Below, in pieces: positions 38,520 through 50,700 of a stretch of DNA of 64,000 bases. This DNA comes from Erythroxylum novogranatense (taxonomy: Eukaryota > Streptophyta > Magnoliopsida > Malpighiales > Erythroxylaceae), in the NCBI GenBank assembly GCA_029891385.1, contig CM057224.1, positions 39,127,005 through 39,191,004 on the forward strand, given 5' to 3'. The translations under genes and the position numbers were made by a program. The notes under the pieces are model-generated. The model was not told the origin of the DNA. It was given only the letters and a program-made list of their open reading frames with translations, and did no database searches. Each line of letters opens with the position of its first letter. Positions within the stretch are counted from its first letter, which is position 1.

Positions 38520-38765
38520 ACCAAATCCTGAAACAGTAACGCCAAGAACTTAAGGATCTGCTTCTAACAGAGCACAGCTACAAAAAGAAAAGACTGAGAC
38601 TTTGAACAATTTGAGGGATGTTAAGATTGTTGAGCCTATGCCTAGCGTTGATGACGATGTGGCGGAAGATGAGAATGGCAGTGAGCAGAGTTGGAATTCA
38701 AGCATCATCAAACTAGGAAGAGTTCTCTTATGGCTTCTAACAGACGCACCGCTACCATTGTAAGT
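38520..38765 (+). pseudogene. Possible exon relic of an unidentified host gene
   Basis: One frame is open apart from a single stop over about 240 bp. It encodes QLQKEKTETLNNLRDVKIVE, then an acidic stretch MPSVDDDVAEDENGSEQSW. A +1 shift afterwards gives RKSSLMASNRRTATIV and ends at a good splice donor, ATTGTAAGT, at about 38758. The GC content and residue mix differ from the flanking AT-rich DNA. I cannot name the family. It could be a gene fragment left by duplication or carried by a transposon. Confidence 0.3.
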
Positions 38766-39700
38766 TCTTTATTGCATTTTTTTTCTCAAAAGTTACAGTA
38801 ACGATAGTAGTAGCTATGAATTGCTGTTAATAAGTTTGTGATGTTGTGTTAACATCATAAGTGGGGCTTTTAGAAAAGAAGTGATGATATACAAGGTAAA
38901 GTCTTCTTTAGGTTTTGGTTGTCTTATGAATTCCTTCGTGGGTTTTCCTTAGAGTCTATTGGTTCAAGTCAAGTTCGTTCACATCGATTTATAGGCCCTG
39001 AGTGAAATAAAAAAAGGGTCTCAATAAATTGACAATATACTTAATTTTACATATTTGTATGAAACGTAAATGATTCAATTTATAAATTTACATAATCAAC
39101 TAAATATTAAATGATCATAATATTAACAAATATACAACCAAACTTCAACAACTTCACAATATATCACAAAGATATATAAATGATATTATATCTGTGATAG
39201 AGGAAAAATAAATAGCAAAATTTAATATCTAATATTAAAAATAAAAAGAGCAAAAATACACTAAAAATAGAAACTTTACCTTTAAATTATACTCAAAACT
39301 CGTAAAGATGAAATTGTAAAATTTTTTGCCTAATTTTTGAGTTTGAATACTTTAAATACATATGTTGATGAAAATTAAAAAATTAGAAGGTAAAAATACT
39401 CTTAAATATTTCAAGACTATTTATAAGCATAAGATGTTGACTTATAGCGTTAATTTATAACATTAACTTATAACTTTAAATAAACTTGCCTAACGTTAAC
39501 TTATAACGTTAAAAATCACTCACGTTAAAATTGTTTATTACTACCTCTACCGGCAGCTTGCAATCTTAGAGTATTTACCACCTGCAATTTTGGAACTTGC
39601 CTAATGTTTATTCTTTGAAACATCACAAACGTTAAATCAATTTTGAGTGAATTAGTTATATATTGTGATTTGTGAGAGTCAAAAGTTAAAATATGAGGTT
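38766..39700. other. Intergenic DNA with a possible decayed insertion
   Basis: Near 38992 the sequence AGGCCCTGAGTGAAATAAAA resembles, in inverse, part of the stretch around 39700-39725 (AAGGGGCCCC, GGGCCC). They might be the ends of a ~740-bp non-autonomous element, but the match is weak and no target duplication is visible. Around 39440-39530 short inverted words (TAACGTTAACTTATAACGTTA) recur. Confidence 0.25.
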
Positions 39701-40990
39701 AAGGGGCCCCTTCTGATCATGGGCCCTAGACAGGTGCCCTGCTGGCCTTTATCCAAGGTTGGCGCTGGTTCAAGTTTCACGTCATTTGGAGATCGGATAC
39801 CAAAGTTATAACACAAAGAGTCAGAACTGTTCAGTATTAGAAAGTCTGATTTTTGCACCACCACCTTCTACTGTAGAATCACGATTTTTGCACGTAACTC
39901 TCCCTATTTTTGCATAAACGCTTCTCCATCTTCTTCCTCTCTTCTACTTAATTTCTCATCACAAACTTATACCCTTACATTTATCCCTCTTATTCACTTC
40001 CATATCAACTCAACTTAGTCCCAAAACAAATTCAAGTTTATATTCAAACACCAAAATCGATCATACACGTATTTTACCATCTTCAACTCTCTCTCTCTCT
40101 CTACTGTAAATTTTGTTATCATGAACAGTAACAACTCACAAACCAAAACCTATAGCAACTTATGCACGCATCCATCCACATGCATCCAAACATCATCTAT
40201 ACTACTTCCCTTTCAACTTAACAACACAAAATAACTCAAAAATTTAAGGTTTAAACTTAAACATAAAAAAATCGACATCTCTCACGCATGTTCCCTATTT
40301 TCTGCATTTTTCTCCATATTTCTGCACTTCTTCATTCTCACAACTGAATTTCTTTCTTCTCATATCACTCATGCATGAACCCATATACAAAACATTAAAA
40401 CATCATCAAATGTATTCATGAAAAACTTACTTGATTTAGAATTCAGACTCTTCATCAAAATTTCAGAACTTAAAAGAATGCGTTGTCGATGGAGAGAAGC
40501 AAGGACAAAAAAAGACATCCAAATAAGAATGCAAATGGAAGAGTAGGTGATGTTGCTGCAGTGAAGAACACCAATAGAGAGAGAGAGAGTGAGCTCGAGG
40601 CTTGTTCTTCTATAAATGTAATCCATGTGTCACTTACTTGTGCTGCCACATGTCATAATGCTATTGATCTATTTGTCTCTTATTTTTTCTAGTCCAATAA
40701 TACCTCAAAATTTAGAAATTTCCTAAAATTCACCGAAATTTATGAAATAATACTACTAATCTTTAAATAAATTTTTGACGCAAATAATCCACAATTTGTA
40801 TTTTAATCACATTTATAAATCAGTTATATCCAAAATGTCAATAAATGCATGCAAATTTTTTTGCATCACAAATAAATATTCATATGTGTGTAAATATACT
40901 ATAATGCGTGATCATGAAATGCATTACTAAATTTTTACTGTACTCTCAATTTACTATTTTCGAGTCTAGCCTCAAATATGGAATGTTACA
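39701..40990 (-). mobile_element. LTR remnant on the minus strand, related to the 26.8-kb solo LTR
   Basis: Read on the minus strand from 40990, the sequence begins TGTAACATTCC and runs through a stretch with GCATGCATTTATTGACATTT and then TCGGTGAATTTTAGGAAATT. Both have counterparts at the same relative positions of the solo LTR at 26831 (GCATTCATGACATTTCTGG, TTTTTAGGAATTTTT). The far end, expected as TG on the plus strand, could not be found, so only the start is firm. Short open frames inside (40369-40692) have no homology that I recognise. Confidence 0.45.
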
Positions 40991-41920
40991 TCTTAGCACT
41001 TCTAACATCTACTATTACTTTGAAGTTTGTTTTAGACTTTATTGTAGCACTATTATTTATATCTGAAGTTAGTTAAATGATGAAAATATTAAGGGTAAAC
41101 TCTATTCTTTATGATATATTAAATTCGTTTAACATAATAATTTTAACAATTCTAAATTATATTATCTTTTTATGTTCCTTTTATATTAATACAAGTATTG
41201 GTGCGAATAGTCATTCCACTGAATATTTTTCAAAAAATCGATGATTAAGATATATTTAACTATTGATTATCATGTGTTTATCATTCATTTAATGCAATTG
41301 TTGCATAATAAAGTAGAACTTAATAATATTTTTACATAGGAACGATCCTGATTATAACAATTAACTATCATCTATTCTTTACTACGACTTTGTAAGCTTT
41401 AATCTTTGTTTATGGATTTACTTATTTTCTATATGATTTGCTTGCTTGTTTTTGCAACTAAAGATATAATTATTTATTAGTCTACTTTACTCTTAAGTTA
41501 TAATTGATAATTTCTTTTTAAATTTTGTAAATTATATCATTAAATAATTTGGATAATATTAGTACTATAATACTCTTTTATTTTGATAATAAAATGATTT
41601 TCATAATATTTCTACAATATTTATAATACTAGCACTATGAAAATCTTTTTTTAAAGTAAAATGACTTTCATAATATTTTATTATGATATTTGTTGCATAA
41701 GTAGACTCTAAAAATAAAATGAACCAAACACTATTTTGTTATTAAACTTATAAGAGAATAATGATTAGAAAAGAATTGTCTGATAGTTATTTAACTAAAT
41801 CTCAATAGAATTGTCTGAATTAGGTTTTATAATTATTTTAATTTTAATGATTCATCCATTTTATTATTTCCTTTTTAACGTTGTTTCGTATCGTATTTCT
41901 TTTTTCAATTGGTAAATATA
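40991..41920. other. AT-rich upstream region of COG6
   Basis: No open frame and no recognised element. The repeated TTTCATAATATTT wording near 41590-41680 is low-complexity. Confidence 0.5.
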
Positions 41921-41921
41921 T

Positions 41922-41995
41922 TATAAATTCGTTAATATTATTCACAAGTATATAACCAGAAAAGAGACTATACTATTTGCAGTTGCCGGAGAGAA
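41922..41995 (+). promoter_or_regulatory. Putative COG6 core promoter and 5' leader
   Basis: TATAAATT at 41922-41929 is a plausible TATA box about 70 bp before the start codon at 41996, which would place transcription start near 41955. The base composition changes from AT-rich to mixed at about 41975. No 5' leader intron is needed. Confidence 0.4.
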
Positions 41996-44900
41996 ATGGG
42001 GACGACAGTGGGATTAGCTCCGGGACTGTCTCGGAAGCTGAAGAAGGTGTTAGAAAGCAGGACCGATACTCCAGATCTGGTGGCCTCTCTCAACACTCTC
42101 TCCTCATTCTACACCGATAACACTCCTCAGGCTCGTCGCAACCTTCGATCCACCATTGAGAAGCGCTCTCTCCAGATTAACCGCGATTTCCTTCACGCCG
42201 CTCTCGCCGCTCAACAGGTGCCCCCTTCTTTCCGTTTCTCTCCGATTTTTGTGAACAAATTTTTAATTTTTACGAATTATTGTTGATTTTTATTTGTAGG
42301 CTTTGGATCGGGTGGAGGATGAGGTTAATTCGCTCGCTCAATGCTGCGACAAGTATGTTGCTGGCTGCCGAATCTTGATTTAGTGAATAACTGTCTGATC
42401 AGATCTTTGTAACTTGTTTACTTGCTTCTTGTGTTCTTATTTTGTTTCTATAGCATTGCAAAGGCTTTGGACAGTTGCAGTGCTAGCACTGGGGATATTA
42501 TTAGTACTACAGAGAGGCTTAAGCAGGAACTTGATGTTACTAATCAGAGGCAAGAGATTGTTTCATGCTTCCTTCGTGATTATCAACTCTCCCCGGATGA
42601 GGTTTACTTTCTCTGAAAATTCTAAGGCATCGTCCAATGTTGATTATATTGATAGTTAAGCTCAGATGTTCGTTCTATTCGTTTTGTTTTTTCAGATAAA
42701 TGCGCTGAGGGATCAGGAACTTAATGAGAATTTTTTCAAGGCACTTTCTCATGTTCAGGAAATCCATGCCAACTGCAAAGTTCTACTTAGGACTCATCAC
42801 CAGGTATACTGTGGCAGTATTTCCGCCAATGGTTGTTTGATTCTGTTGGATCTTTTTTTGTGCATGTCACTTGTACATTTTCTATGTCATCTGAGATCCA
42901 GATTTTTGGGTATGCAAATTACCAAATATTGTCTGCTACTTGATAGTGATACTGCAAGTAGTTAATAGCTACACTTTTGGTGGTTGAAATTTGTAGGTAG
43001 GATATTCCTTTTCCATTTTTCTGGTACCAGGAGACATTACTAACTTTTTTTGTTTGGCAAATTTGTTTGTTTATCCATCTTCGTTTTCCCTTGGTAACCA
43101 AGTACTTCCTCTGTTACTGACATGAGGGTTCTTTTACAGCGAGCTGGTTTGGAGCTGATGGATATGATGGCTGTGTACCAAGAAGGGGCATATGAACGTC
43201 TATGCAGGTGAATATCTATATGATGGAGCAAACTTATTTGATATAAATTACTCGTCCCCATTTATTTTATTTTTAGACTTGATATTTGACAGTTGAGGGC
43301 CAATGCATATGTGGCTTTTTTTAGTACTCCATCTAATTGGCATTTTGTGCTGTTTGAAAGAGGCCATTGTTTGCATCATAGGGAATAATAGACTGATCAT
43401 GGTTTCCTCGAAATGTAACTTAATTATTCGTTGATACTATTTTGGGTTGTCTGAAGCCTAACGGGCTGTAATTTAAGATTTATAGATACAAATTTCTTCT
43501 TTTAGATCCTGAATTTGACAGGATGTTCCTCTGGAGCTCTTCAAATGTAGGAAATATAAAATTGCTTACTAGAGCTGTTGCAAGTTATGTTCCATGCAAG
43601 ATGTTCATCATATTGCTATTCATTCTTAAAAGTTCTGTATTTTATAATTATGTTAGTTATCCATCACTTATATGTTATATCTATGATATTTGCATTTTAT
43701 ATCTAGGTGGGTTCAGGCAGAGTGTAGGAAATTGGGGGACACTGATAATCCTGAAGTTGATGATCTTTTGAAAACAGCAGTTCGATGTCTCAAGGAAAGG
43801 CCTGTCCTTTTCAAATATTGTGCTGAAGAGGTGATTGCCATCCTATTAATTATTTGTAAAAGGTTTAAAATTGCATACCTTTTACTTCTGAGTTCTGACA
43901 TATATCTAGACAGTTATGCTTGACAATTCTCTTGTTTTTTCTCAAACAGGTGGCAAATATGAGACACAACTTACTGTTTAGAAGATTTATAAGTGCTCTT
44001 ACACGAGGAGGACCCGGAGGACTGCCAAGACCAATAGAGGTTCATGCACATGACCCTTTAAGATATGTCGGGGACATGCTTGGATGGTTGCATCAGGTTT
44101 GACTTGAAATCTTTTCCGGACGAGTTCACATCTATATTACGACTTATTTCTTTTATAAATTCAACCATTTTTATCTGTTTTATATGCTCTATTTATGTGA
44201 AAACAATAATCTGTTTGTGTGCAGGCGTTGGCATCAGAAAGAGAGCTTGTTCTTGGGCTTCTTGATCCAGATGCAGTGGTAGATAACGAATCAACTGTGA
44301 ATCATTTGTCCAAAAGTTCAGAGAACGGGAATGGCAAGACAGAATCAGACTTGACATTTGTTCTTGATAGAATTTTTGAAGGAGTTTGCAGGCCATTTAA
44401 AGTTAGAGTCGAGCAAGTTTTGCAGTCACAGCCTAGTCTTATAGTTGCATACAAACTAACTAACACCCTGGAATTTTACTGCTACACAGTGAGTTAGACT
44501 GCATCTACTGCTTTTTTAATAACATTTTTGCATCCTTTGATGAAAATCATTATGTCAAATTCTAGATATCAGGTTTGCTTGGTAGGGATACTTCTCTTTG
44601 TAATACACTTTGGGTACTCAAAGATGCTGCGCAGAAGACGGTTTTTGACATTCTGAGAAGTAGAGGGGAGAAGCTTTTACGTTATCCCCCTCTTGTTTCT
44701 GTTGATCTTTCTCCACCACAGGCAGTGAGGGAAGGCGTTTCTGTTCTGCTTGAGATAATCAACACACATAATAGCATGATGGTTCCTGCCTTAGGGAAAA
44801 AGCCTGATTTCGGGCCAGTTCTTTCCGCTTTAATTGATCCTATCATTCAGGTAACCTCCATTTGCCAAATTTATGAATTGTTTTACTTCTCATCAAGCTT

Positions 44901-47060
44901 GGTCATTGCTAAAGTTTTGAAATGTATAACTTGAAGGTCTAAAGTAATCTTTGTATTTTGCTCTTAAAAAAAATTCATTTAAATGTCATGCATCATTAAT
45001 TTTTGCTTCCTAATTCTGGTAGACTGGTTTGAGTGCATCTTGCAGATGTTAGACATTGATTTTTCCATAAGCATGCAACCTTTACAATTTAGGTCATATC
45101 TGGATGAAATTCATTTCAAAGTGATCAGAATGCATAAGATTGGGAAATGGAATCTGCTCTAGGCATATTGATGAAAAATGAGATGCAAGTTCATTAATTA
45201 TGAAGATTGAACTTATGACCCTTTTAGATTGTAAGGCAGATCAGTTTTGTTGGTGGTATCAAATCTGATAGGAATATCAATAGAGAATTGTATTATTTAC
45301 GTAGATGTAGGGTACAGTAGCAGTATAACTCCTGGAAGATAGCTCCCAGGCCAATACAAAATCTGTATTTCCAGAATATGAATGATCATATCCCCCTCTC
45401 TATACCGAATCCTATATATCTTCTGTAACTCCTCATTCTCACTCTCTCTCTGTAACTAATTCCTAACCTCCAGCCTATGTGCCATTTGTATTTGTTCCCT
45501 TCCCCATTGTACCCCTACGGATGTGGGTTTGAATGTCTTAGTGGCTGTTTACTAATACTAATACTAGCATGCTTATAACTAGGAAGGGTGCTAACAAAAT
45601 CTTAGCCCTTGCACATAATGGTTATGTAAGTACTGAAAGAAGCCTTATGACTCTCTCTAAATAAAGGCTGTAACTCATGGATGATTACCCAGGAGAGTCA
45701 AACATGTGGTCTTAGTAACTAGCTGATAAGCTTGATTCAAACTGTCAAGTTTTACTTGCCAGACAAACCGTTAACACTACTTTTGTGTCCTGATGGGATA
45801 TATTTGGTCTATACTTCCCTTTTTACATCAAAAGATGGAGCTTGTGTGCCATGTGAATTGGTGTTTTGATCAAGTAAACCCTGTGATAGTGGGTGTTGAA
45901 AGAGAATATACCCTTTCTATCATGTATTAACTTTTGGAGAGTTCATACTACTGGTTAATTCCTTGATGAGATCAGTTTACGAAGAACCAGATTTTGGTCA
46001 CACTGTTTAAAGATACTGGAATCTGGTTTTCAAGTTTGCTGGTTTGCCCGTTTTGACTTAGTTCTTTAGCATAGCTGCGAAGGTTGAGCATTAATGTTTG
46101 TTATAGGACGTATATTTGAATTACTTCATACATTGCAGATGTGTGAGCAGGCAGCAGAGGCACACAAGGCCAAAAGTGCTGGCCACTCGTCAAGAAGAAG
46201 AATGAGTTCTGAGTCAAGCCTAAAAAGTAAATCGTCAGTTGATGCCCTCTTGTCAAATAGCAGCTCTGGCTCGTCTCCTCAGGTTTCTAGAGTCCCAATA
46301 ACTTGTGTTTTCATGGTATTTTTATTGATATGGTTTTGAGCGTCACCTATACTGTTTCTTGAGTAGCGCATACATCGCAGACTAATTTTGCCCTTCACCT
46401 TTATAGTTCCTTTTGATATATTTTATGGCTAGTTCATGGAGCTTTCTAAAATTACGCTATTACTACCTGATCTTGGTAGTTCGTCCAAGTTATAAGTTGC
46501 TAGTGCATAATACATCAGAGTCTAATTCCTTGTGTCTTGAACCTATGCAGAATAGTGAAACGCCTTCCAAGATATTCCTAGTCAATTGTTTGAGTGCTAT
46601 CCAACAACCACTTTTTGGAAACGAGGTTGCGGCTGAATACGTGCAGAAACTTGGGGCAATGATTGATAGTCACTTAAACACTCTTGTCGAAAAAGAAGTT
46701 GATGCTATACTAAACGGATGTGGGCTGTTAGAGAATATGCACCACTTCCGTAATTCACTGAATAAGGAAGCAAGTACTACTCCGTTGTCAGAGGTTGAAG
46801 AAACATCCCCGACTTCTCTTTCTAAATGTTTGAAGGCTTTCTTTGGTGTTATTTTAGGAAGTGAGACTTCCCTTCCTGAGTTTGAGCAGATGCAAGTTCC
46901 AAAATTACGTTCCGAAGCCAGTCTCCAGGTGGCTAGATCGCTTGCTGAAGCTTACGAGCTTATTTATACAGCAATAATGGATCCCAAGAATGGATACTCG
47001 GACCCCAAATCACTTGCAAGGCATCCTCCAGATCAAATCAGGACCATCTTAGGGATATGA
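41996..47060 (+). CDS. COG6: Conserved oligomeric Golgi complex subunit 6 (11 exons, 690 residues)
   Basis: COG6 belongs to the COG tether (lobe B, with COG5, 7 and 8), which captures vesicles in retrograde traffic at the Golgi and so maintains glycosylation enzymes. Exons read from GT/AG sites with frame kept throughout: 41996-42217, 42300-42352, 42454-42601, 42696-42803, 43140-43207, 43707-43830, 43950-44096, 44225-44488, 44566-44850, 46139-46282, 46551-47060. The coding total is 2,073 bp. Residues 1-180 are the helical, coiled-coil-prone N-terminal domain (start [20 protein letters not shown]). Recognisable inner blocks are [20 protein letters not shown] (about 250-270) and [20 protein letters not shown] (about 275-297). 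Exon 10 encodes a Ser-rich linker (about 490-520). Length is close to other plant COG6 proteins. The start is the first ATG of the GC-richer exon. The stop TGA is at 47058-47060. No disabling change was seen. Confidence 0.95.
44851..46138 (+). other. COG6 intron 9 (1,288 bp), the longest intron, with a possible LTR relic
   Basis: All other introns are under 505 bp. About 45280-45560 contains TATA-like (CCTATATATC), CTCTCTCTCT-rich and CCTAACCTCCAGCC sequence resembling the promoter/leader part of a copia LTR, so an old insertion may explain the extra length. No ends or target duplication could be defined. Confidence 0.3.
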
Positions 47061-47492
47061 GACCGTAACAATATTTGATTGTTTTTTTACCTATGGGGTA
47101 ATTATCATTGAATTGAATTCTTTCTTGAGACAATTAATTAGCTATAGGCGATTGGGATGAGTTCTGAGTGTAATTAAGGAAAATTTTGTTACATGGAACT
47201 ATAAGCGAATGCAGAAACGTTTTTAGAATGCACTATCAGTTAAAGAATATATGTTTCAGTCATGTTAGTGGGGTTAAGAGTATTTTAATTTTTATATTAT
47301 TAAAAAGCCATAAATAATTTAGATCATCAGCGATCTTTATATATATTTATATATATTAGTCTCAGGTGGATTTTACGCAACTATAAATAAATAGAAAAGG
47401 TAAGAAATATTATGTCAGTAATATAATTTATGAATATGAAAATTTGATTATTGCTTCCTCTTTTCATTTTGTTAGTGAACTTAATATAATTC

Positions 47493-47942
47493 ATGAATAT
47501 GAGAATATTTTCATTCAACGTCGTTTTATCAATAGATACAAATATTCAGTTCATTACCAAAGGCCTTCCTTATACAACCGATATACTCGTATTGAAAAAG
47601 AGATTAAGGACAGTATGGTTTGATCAATTTGTTTTGATAATTTGCACGGCGTATTTATTACCAAACACCAAAGAAGAGAATAGAATGTTTAAGAAGCTTT
47701 TTATTGATAAACGGTTCCTTACAAATTGCAATCTAATTTCCTTAACAGACATATTCAGGAGCAAACGGTGCTTAATTCTTACGTGCAATAATAACATGAA
47801 CATGTCTTTGAAGCTGCAACATAAGCATACAAAACTTGTTTTTGAAAAAGAGAACAAGTCTTATAAAATTTCAAATGCTTTGCACTTTGAAATTTTATCT
47901 TATAAAAAGTTTAGAATTAACCTCAACTTTCGTTGTTTTTAA
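47493..47942 (+). CDS. Unidentified 149-residue ORF, doubtful
   Basis: An open frame of 149 codons starts about 430 bp after the COG6 stop, long for a sequence this AT-rich. The product is basic, rich in K, L, I, N and F, with a hydrophobic stretch around residues 46-56 (FDQFVLIICTAYLL). No motif or family resemblance was recognised and no splice signals point to other exons. It may be chance, a relic, or a lineage-specific gene. Confidence 0.15.
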   Translation: MNMRIFSFNVVLSIDTNIQFITKGLPYTTDILVLKKRLRTVWFDQFVLIICTAYLLPNTKEENRMFKKLFIDKRFLTNCNLISLTDIFRSKRCLILTCNNNMNMSLKLQHKHTKLVFEKENKSYKISNALHFEILSYKKFRINLNFRCF

Positions 47943-48115
47943 TTTCTTTTAAAATAGTCACGTTACAAGGAGTTGCTATATGTCAAATAAATTCATTTAT
48001 TAATAAACCATATTTACTTATCACTACCTATACAAATATGTAATATTAATTTGTATTATTAAAGATTAAAAATTTATATTATTATTTCCTTAGTTCTTTA
48101 GATTCAATACTAGTA

Positions 48116-48223
<108 letters not shown>

Positions 48224-49084
48224 CTATATTTTATAAAAGGAGTATAATAATAAACATAATAAAATTATTACTCATAGTAAAAAATTAATTGAAAGATTTA
48301 ATTTGTTATTTTTAAAATTTGCTTAATAAATTGGTGATTACTATAATTTAAATATTATTAATAATTAATAAAATAAATTAAAACATTATAATATTTTTCA
48401 TAAATAATAAAATAATGATTTTATTTATTAGTATTATTGCATAATAAAAGAATTTTATAACTGAATTAGTTTACTACCATATTAAACGAATAACTATATT
48501 TTAATATTTTATTAATTTATACTATTCATATATCTTATATTGAATAATATAATATTTAATACATTATTTTATTTTATTTTATTGATAATTAATATGCATA
48601 TTTTGGTATAATAGTATATTTTATTTTTATTTTTATTAAAATTTATTTATCACCTAATAATATGAATAAATTTTAAATTTTTATATATTTAAAATATAAG
48701 AAATTTATCATTTGATATTTATATATTTGAAAATGTGATTTATAATTTACATTTACCCTTAGAAAACACATAATAAAAAAGTTGTACCATAAAACTGGCA
48801 TGACAATAGCTTGTCCATTTTCTAAATAGATATCACTATAAGTCACTATTAATCATATGCTGGATAATCACTTAATAGAGTTTACAATCTCCAATTCAAT
48901 AATACTTGTATCTGGTTAAAAAACATCTACCATTACTAATATTATGAACTCTAGTTTATTTTTTTAAACTCGAGAGTGAGAATTTGGAGCAACTGAAAAT
49001 GTTACTCTTTTATGACTAGAAGGTTACGAGTTCGATTACGGAAAAAGTCTTTTTGTAAAATAAAGAGAAAAGATAGTATATAAT

Positions 49085-50115
49085 TGATGATTAATAAAGC
49101 AAACACACGTAAGAGGAGGTGAATTGTATGTGACTTAAAAAATTTGCAACTTATTGTCAATTCATATAAACAATAAGAACCTACTAAATTTCAACAAAAA
49201 AAAGTCTGTAAATGAAAGGAGCTTGTTAATGCTTAAAGAGCAAAAGGAGCCTATCAAAAAGAAATCTTTTGCAATATTGAAATAGAAGGAGCCTATTCCA
49301 AAAGTGAAGGAGCCTTTTGTAAATTAAACTCACGCACTATAATGTAGAAATTTAAAAGTTAAAAGAAAGAAAGAGTGACACAGTCGATTTATACTCGTTC
49401 GATTTATAACGAAGCCTACGTCCAGTCCCTAAGTATTCAATTTGAATATTTCACTATAAAACTCCAAGTAGTAAATTTTGATGAGCCTCTTCAAGTTCAC
49501 AAGTACATATTTTTCAAGGTTCTTCAACGTTCCACACTCGTGGTGTTTAACAAGTCTCATAATGTTTCAACAAAAATGTATAAAGGGTTTACTTAATGTA
49601 AGCTTAAAGAAATAACGTTCTCTCTCAATAGAGTGTTTTACTTTCTAAGACACGTGGAGTTTGATAAAGATATGACTTTTGAGAATATAGAAGCTGCTAA
49701 AGTATATCAAAAGTTTTTCTGTGTGCTTTGCAAATGTAGTGACTCTTTCTTAAGTAGACATTTTCTTCAACCAGTAGTTGCTTCGTTTCTATTCAGAGTT
49801 AACTTTGTACCTAACAAATCTTCAATATCTTCTCAATTGGAATCTTCTAATATTTAGACGTTAAAAGAAAAGTTTTAACAAAAAATATCAGGGCTAACTA
49901 TTCTAATTATGTGATTGGTAAGATCTTTCCAGATATTGTGGAATCATTTCTAATAAGGTAAGTTCATCAAGAAGGTTCCTGCAAGAAAAGAAACATTTTT
50001 CCTATGATTTATTTCCTTTTAAGAGTTATATCATTATTTAAATAACTCTAATTTTGAATTTAGAAATATTATATAGTTATCATCAAAATCATTAATACTA
50101 AACCTTGAGCTAACA
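49085..50115 (-). repeat. Sirevirus 3' LTR
   Basis: The minus-strand start is TGTTAGCTCAAGGTTTAG at 50115, immediately after the purine tract. This matches the TGTTGGCTCAAGG-type start I recall for SIRE-like LTRs. The left end is placed at about 49085 near TGATTAATAAAGC by a CA-type terminus. It is approximate because the partner LTR and target duplication are outside the window. The open frames 49375-49857 lie within it and are not genes. Confidence 0.6.
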
Positions 50116-50130
50116 ATTTCCTTCTCTTTG
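50116..50130 (-). promoter_or_regulatory. Polypurine tract of the Sirevirus
   Basis: The minus strand reads CAAAGAGAAGGAAAT directly before the LTR. It is a decayed version of the AAAGGGGGAGAT-type tract expected there. Confidence 0.6.
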
Positions 50131-50700
50131 TTGATGATAGATATGCTTTCAAAATTCAAATAATAAAAAATAATTTTGAAAAATGCCGGTAAACTTTATA
50201 TGTTCTTACTCATAATCATGATTAGAAGGAGCCTTTCTTATGACCTCTAAAGAAAAAAGCATGTCATTTGTAAGATAACGGGGGTGATATGCATATCACA
50301 TATTTAAATATAAACTACATAGATTTAGTTCAACAATATTTCAACAGTTAGTAAAAATATATAACAGATATATCATCAAAAGCAAATTTATCATTAACCT
50401 CCTCCTTTGTTATTATTAAAAAGGAAAAAAAAAAGTGAACAAGGATATGAAAAAAAGCATAAAAGAGTCATGCAAAAAGGCATCAATATTATTTAGGAGA
50501 TTCATAAATTTTTAAGCAAAATCTATATATCAAGAATTTGATTTTGCATGTTGTCGATCTGGCCACACATTTGATCTTGATTGGAGCGAATGTCCCTCAG
50601 TTGTTGAAGAATCAAGTCATTTGTGCTTTGGAGTGTGGCAGAGGCTGATTTTTATGGGATACCCAAGAGGTCAGTTGTTCTTTCTGTTTTCTTCTCCACC
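50131..50700 (-). other. Sirevirus 3' non-coding stretch
   Basis: Lies between the extra ORF and the polypurine tract. It is AT-rich with several purine runs and has no supported coding sequence, though 50520-50700 may be the decayed C-terminal end of the extra ORF (minus-strand words such as QSTNDLILQQLRDI). Confidence 0.4.

Noticed and set aside
40369..40692. 85- and 69-codon ORFs on opposite strands
   Set aside because: They fall in the LTR remnant, have no family resemblance, and overlap each other.
42414..43923. Several ORFs of 60-99 codons overlapping COG6 in other frames or reading into introns
   Set aside because: They are read-through of COG6 exons into introns or shadows of its exons. 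The spliced model keeps one frame through all eleven exons.
49375..49857. Two 73-74-codon ORFs
   Set aside because: They lie within the Sirevirus LTR and on the strand opposite to the element.
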